This document shows positions 15,340-17,468 of a stretch of 17,468 nt of DNA, piece by piece. This DNA comes from NORP181 sp047623555 (GTDB lineage: Bacteria > Pseudomonadota > Alphaproteobacteria > Rhodobacterales > Rhodobacteraceae): assembly GCA_047623555.1 (NCBI GenBank), contig JBLHMP010000083.1:1-17468 (forward strand), read 5' to 3'. The stretch's first letter is position 1. Each line of letters starts with the position of its first letter. The position numbers and the translations under genes were made by a program. The notes under the pieces are model-generated. The model was not told the DNA's origin, searched no databases, and saw only the letters and a program-made list of their open reading frames with translations.

Positions 15340-15356
15340 TTCTGTTGGATTACACC

Positions 15357-17177
15357 TTAATCCGCGACAAAGCCGTCGGTGAATTGCAGCCGGGCAAGAC
15401 GGGCATAAAGCCCGCCTTCAGTCACTAGTTCATCATGGGTTCCCATGGCAACAATCTGGCCTTTGTCCATCACCACAATCCGGTCGGCCTTTTTCACCGT
15501 GGCCAAACGGTGCGCGACGATCAGCGTGGTGCGCCCGGCACTTAGCTCATCCACCGCATGTTGCACCGCACGTTCGCTTTCGGCATCCAGCGCGCTGGTG
15601 GCTTCGTCCAACAGTAACACCGGCGCGTCGCGCAAAATGGCGCGTGCGATGGCGATGCGCTGTTTTTGCCCGCCCGACAACATGGCGCCGCGTTCTCCGA
15701 CATAGCTGTCATAGCCCTGCGGCAACGCACTGATAAACTCATGCGCCGCAGCGGCCTGTGCGGCGGCTTCGACTTCGGCATCAGTGGCTTCGGGCCGGCC
15801 AAAGCGGATGTTATCCCGCGCCGAGGCGGCAAAAATCACCGGGTCTTGCGGCACTACGGCCATTGAGCGGCGGAAATCATCTCGGGACAATTTGTTCAAC
15901 GCCACGCCATCGAGCAGGATTTCCCCAGAATCCGGATCATAAAACCGCAGGATCATTTGAATAATCGTCGTTTTCCCAGCGCCAGAAGGCCCGACAAACG
16001 CCACCGTTTCGCCCGGTTGGATATTCAAAAATATCCCATCCAAAGCCACGGTTTCAGGTCGCGCCGGATAGCGAAAGGTCACGTTTTCAATACCAATTTC
16101 GCCTTTGACGGGCTGTGCCAGGCGAACCGGCTCTTCTGGGTCTTGCACCGGATCCACCATGTGCAGCAACTCAACCAACCGTTCGGTCGCCCCGGCCGCG
16201 CGCTGCAATTCACCCCAGATTTCCGACAGAGCGGCGACAGCCCCGGCCACCAGCACCGAATAGATGACAAACTGAATCAACGTGCCTTCGGTCATCAGAC
16301 CATCGCGCACATCACGCGCGCCCATCCACAGCACGCCAATGATCCCGCTGAACACAAGGAAAATCACGATCACAGTCATGATCGCCCGCGTGCGAATACG
16401 CTGCTGCGATACGTCAAACGACGATTCAGTCATATCGTCAAACTGTGCCCGGCTGCCATCTTCATGGGTAAAGGCCTGCACGGTTTGCACCGCACTCAGT
16501 GCTTCGCCTGCATTGCCAGATGAGGCCGCGATCCAGTCCTGATTTTCCTTGCTAAGTTTGCGCAACCGCCGCCCCAGCAACAAAATCGGCACCACTACAG
16601 CAGGCACAATCAACAGCACCAAAGCCGCCAGTTTCGCCGAGGTCAGCAACATCAGCACCAAACCGCCAACAAAGATCAGCAAATTGCGCAGGGCGATCGA
16701 CACAGACGACCCCATCACCGATTGAATCAGCGTGGTATCCGTGGTGATCCGGCTCAGCACTTCGCCAGTCAGAATTTTTTCGAAAAATACCGGGCTCATG
16801 CCAATAACACGATCAAACACCGCTTTGCGGATATCGGCAACCACCCGTTCGCCCAACCGTGTAACCAGCGCATATCGCAGGCCGGTGCCCACAGCCAAAA
16901 GCCCGGCAATCGCCAGCGCCGCAAAGAAATACTGATCCAGAATTGTTCCATCCGCAACGCGGAAATTATCGACCACCCGGCGCACAGCCAAAGGCAATGT
17001 CAGCGACACACTGGCCGTCAGCACAAGCGCCAGTCCGCCGGCAACAATCAACCCACGATAGGGCAACATAAACGGCCAAAGCGCGCGGAGACCGCCAATC
17101 TTCTTTGAACCTTGGCGGTCTTCCTTGGCCCCCGGAGGAGCCACTTTGACAGTGTCGCCAGTCTTGGATTGGGTCAT
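15357..17177 (-). CDS. ABC transporter, fused permease and ATPase (MsbA/ABCB-type exporter half-transporter)
   Basis: The 606-residue protein has a six-helix type IV exporter membrane domain (about residues 35-325, helices near 42-62, 84-104, 160-180, 182-202, 267-287 and 299-318). A nucleotide-binding domain follows, with Walker A GPSGAGKT (396-403), Q-loop Gln444, signature LSGGQ (500-504), Walker B LLLDEA (521-526) and the switch His556. It would act as a homodimer in the inner membrane exporting lipids or amphiphilic drugs. It fits the MsbA-related permease/ATPase subfamily common in alphaproteobacteria rather than MsbA proper. The first 28 residues are charged and soluble. AAAGGA (complement of 17183-17188) precedes the ATG. 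Its 5' region holds two FNR-like palindromes. The substrate is not identifiable, and a link to the downstream acyl-CoA synthetase (lipid traffic) is only suggestive. Confidence 0.92.
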   Translation of the reverse strand: MTQSKTGDTVKVAPPGAKEDRQGSKKIGGLRALWPFMLPYRGLIVAGGLALVLTASVSLTLPLAVRRVVDNFRVADGTILDQYFFAALAIAGLLAVGTGLRYALVTRLGERVVADIRKAVFDRVIGMSPVFFEKILTGEVLSRITTDTTLIQSVMGSSVSIALRNLLIFVGGLVLMLLTSAKLAALVLLIVPAVVVPILLLGRRLRKLSKENQDWIAASSGNAGEALSAVQTVQAFTHEDGSRAQFDDMTESSFDVSQQRIRTRAIMTVIVIFLVFSGIIGVLWMGARDVRDGLMTEGTLIQFVIYSVLVAGAVAALSEIWGELQRAAGATERLVELLHMVDPVQDPEEPVRLAQPVKGEIGIENVTFRYPARPETVALDGIFLNIQPGETVAFVGPSGAGKTTIIQMILRFYDPDSGEILLDGVALNKLSRDDFRRSMAVVPQDPVIFAASARDNIRFGRPEATDAEVEAAAQAAAAHEFISALPQGYDSYVGERGAMLSGGQKQRIAIARAILRDAPVLLLDEATSALDAESERAVQHAVDELSAGRTTLIVAHRLATVKKADRIVVMDKGQIVAMGTHDELVTEGGLYARLARLQFTDGFVAD

Positions 17178-17342
17178 GTAGCATCCTTTGATCGTCGCAG
17201 CCTACAGGCATATCTCCGGACAGGGCCGGCGTCGTTTCATGCGCCCGCTGATGCGGCGGGTCAAGGCGTCAGATAGTACCGCGCAGTGCTGTGAACAACC
17301 TGTTGAGGTGACTTCGGTTGAATGTGGGCGGTCTGTCCCGGC

Positions 17343-17356
17343 TTGATCAAATTCAA
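17343..17356. promoter_or_regulatory. FNR/CRP-family-like site 1
   Basis: TTGAT-CAAA-TTCAA matches the FNR consensus TTGAT-N4-ATCAA at nine of ten defined positions. It lies 166-179 nt upstream of the ABC exporter start on the - strand. The 271-nt gap 17178-17448 holds, besides this and its partner, an AT-rich patch (17355-17385) that could contain a leftward promoter (TATTAT, complement of 17372-17377), but no clear -35 box. Confidence 0.35.
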
Positions 17357-17412
17357 AAAAAACCATCGGGAATAATAGTATGCAAAAACCGACCGTTGCA
17401 GACGCCTGTTGC

Positions 17413-17426
17413 CTGATCAATATCAA
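17413..17426. promoter_or_regulatory. FNR/CRP-family-like site 2
   Basis: CTGAT-CAAT-ATCAA matches TTGAT-N4-ATCAA at nine of ten defined positions, with a perfect right half. Its centre is exactly 70 bp from that of the first site. It also lies 23 nt beyond the 3' end of the tRNA at the window edge, so it could serve only leftward transcription or a gene not in view. Confidence 0.35.
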
Positions 17427-17448
17427 ATCAAAATTGGGGGTGAGTTTC

Positions 17449-17468
17449 TGGAGCGGGCGGCGGGAATC
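17449..17468 (-). tRNA. 3' end of a tRNA, probably tRNA-Gly (cut by the right edge)
   Basis: Read on the - strand, the last bases are GATT (end of the T-loop), CCCGC (3' T-stem), CGCCCGC (3' acceptor strand), T (discriminator) and CCA: exactly the 4+5+7+1+3 spacing of a tRNA 3' end with encoded CCA. U73 with a CGCCCGC acceptor strand is typical of bacterial tRNA-Gly. The anticodon is outside the window, so identity is inferred from the acceptor end only. Confidence 0.72.

Noticed and set aside
17202..17426. 74-codon - strand open frame upstream of the ABC exporter
   Set aside because: There is no ribosome binding site, no family resemblance and an irregular composition, and it spans the FNR-like sites; it is probably non-coding leader DNA.

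Overview
The window looks like a piece of an alphaproteobacterial chromosome, most likely from the Roseobacter group (Rhodobacterales). The reasons are the GC-rich coding style with strong GGAGG-type ribosome binding sites, the protein families and their wording (SPFH-GYF protein, TtuD-type glycerate kinase, split dipeptide-type ABC importer with fused ATPases), and a short intergenic repeat of a kind I associate with that group. The assignment is an inference from sequence style, not from a database search.

Left part (1-5086, all + strand). The window opens inside a hypothetical gene that is AT-richer than the rest. It is followed by an SPFH-domain protein ending in a GYF-like domain (469-1572) and a double zinc-ribbon protein with one C-terminal membrane anchor (1616-2716). 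These two resemble the YdjI/YdjG part of the Bacillus membrane-stress complex that works with PspA. Next come a nitroreductase (2792-3472), D-aminoacyl-tRNA deacylase dtd (3474-3911) and a glycerate 2-kinase/hydroxypyruvate reductase family protein (3914-5086). The last three are nearly contiguous. The kinase gene carries a perfect 12-bp tandem repeat coding for (IGSG)6.

Middle part (5119-13222, + strand). A CocE/NonD-type alpha/beta hydrolase is followed by a complete dipeptide/oligopeptide-type ABC importer: a Tat-exported binding protein, two permeases, and a single ATPase polypeptide with two nucleotide-binding domains. A type I phosphodiesterase/alkaline-phosphatase-superfamily gene follows, behind a strong inverted repeat. 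The importer genes overlap or nearly touch, so they are very probably one transcript. The flanking hydrolases suggest import of an acylated, peptidic or phosphorylated compound followed by cytoplasmic hydrolysis; the substrate cannot be read from the sequence.

Right part (13281-17468, - strand). An acyl-CoA synthetase and an MsbA-like ABC exporter (half-transporter with fused ATPase) run leftward and converge on the importer cluster at a hairpin terminator (13241-13271). The far right end holds the last 20 nt of a tRNA on the - strand, probably tRNA-Gly. Two FNR/CRP-like palindromes lie between it and the exporter.

No CRISPR array, insertion sequence, prophage or obvious defence system is visible. 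The window is mainly ordinary metabolic and transport chromosome. The points most worth a second look are the SPFH/zinc-ribbon pair, the in-frame 12-bp repeat, the dispersed intergenic repeat that supplies a ribosome binding site, and the paired FNR-like sites. No stretch longer than 300 bases lacks a gene; the longest is 17178-17448 (271 nt), described under the FNR-like sites.
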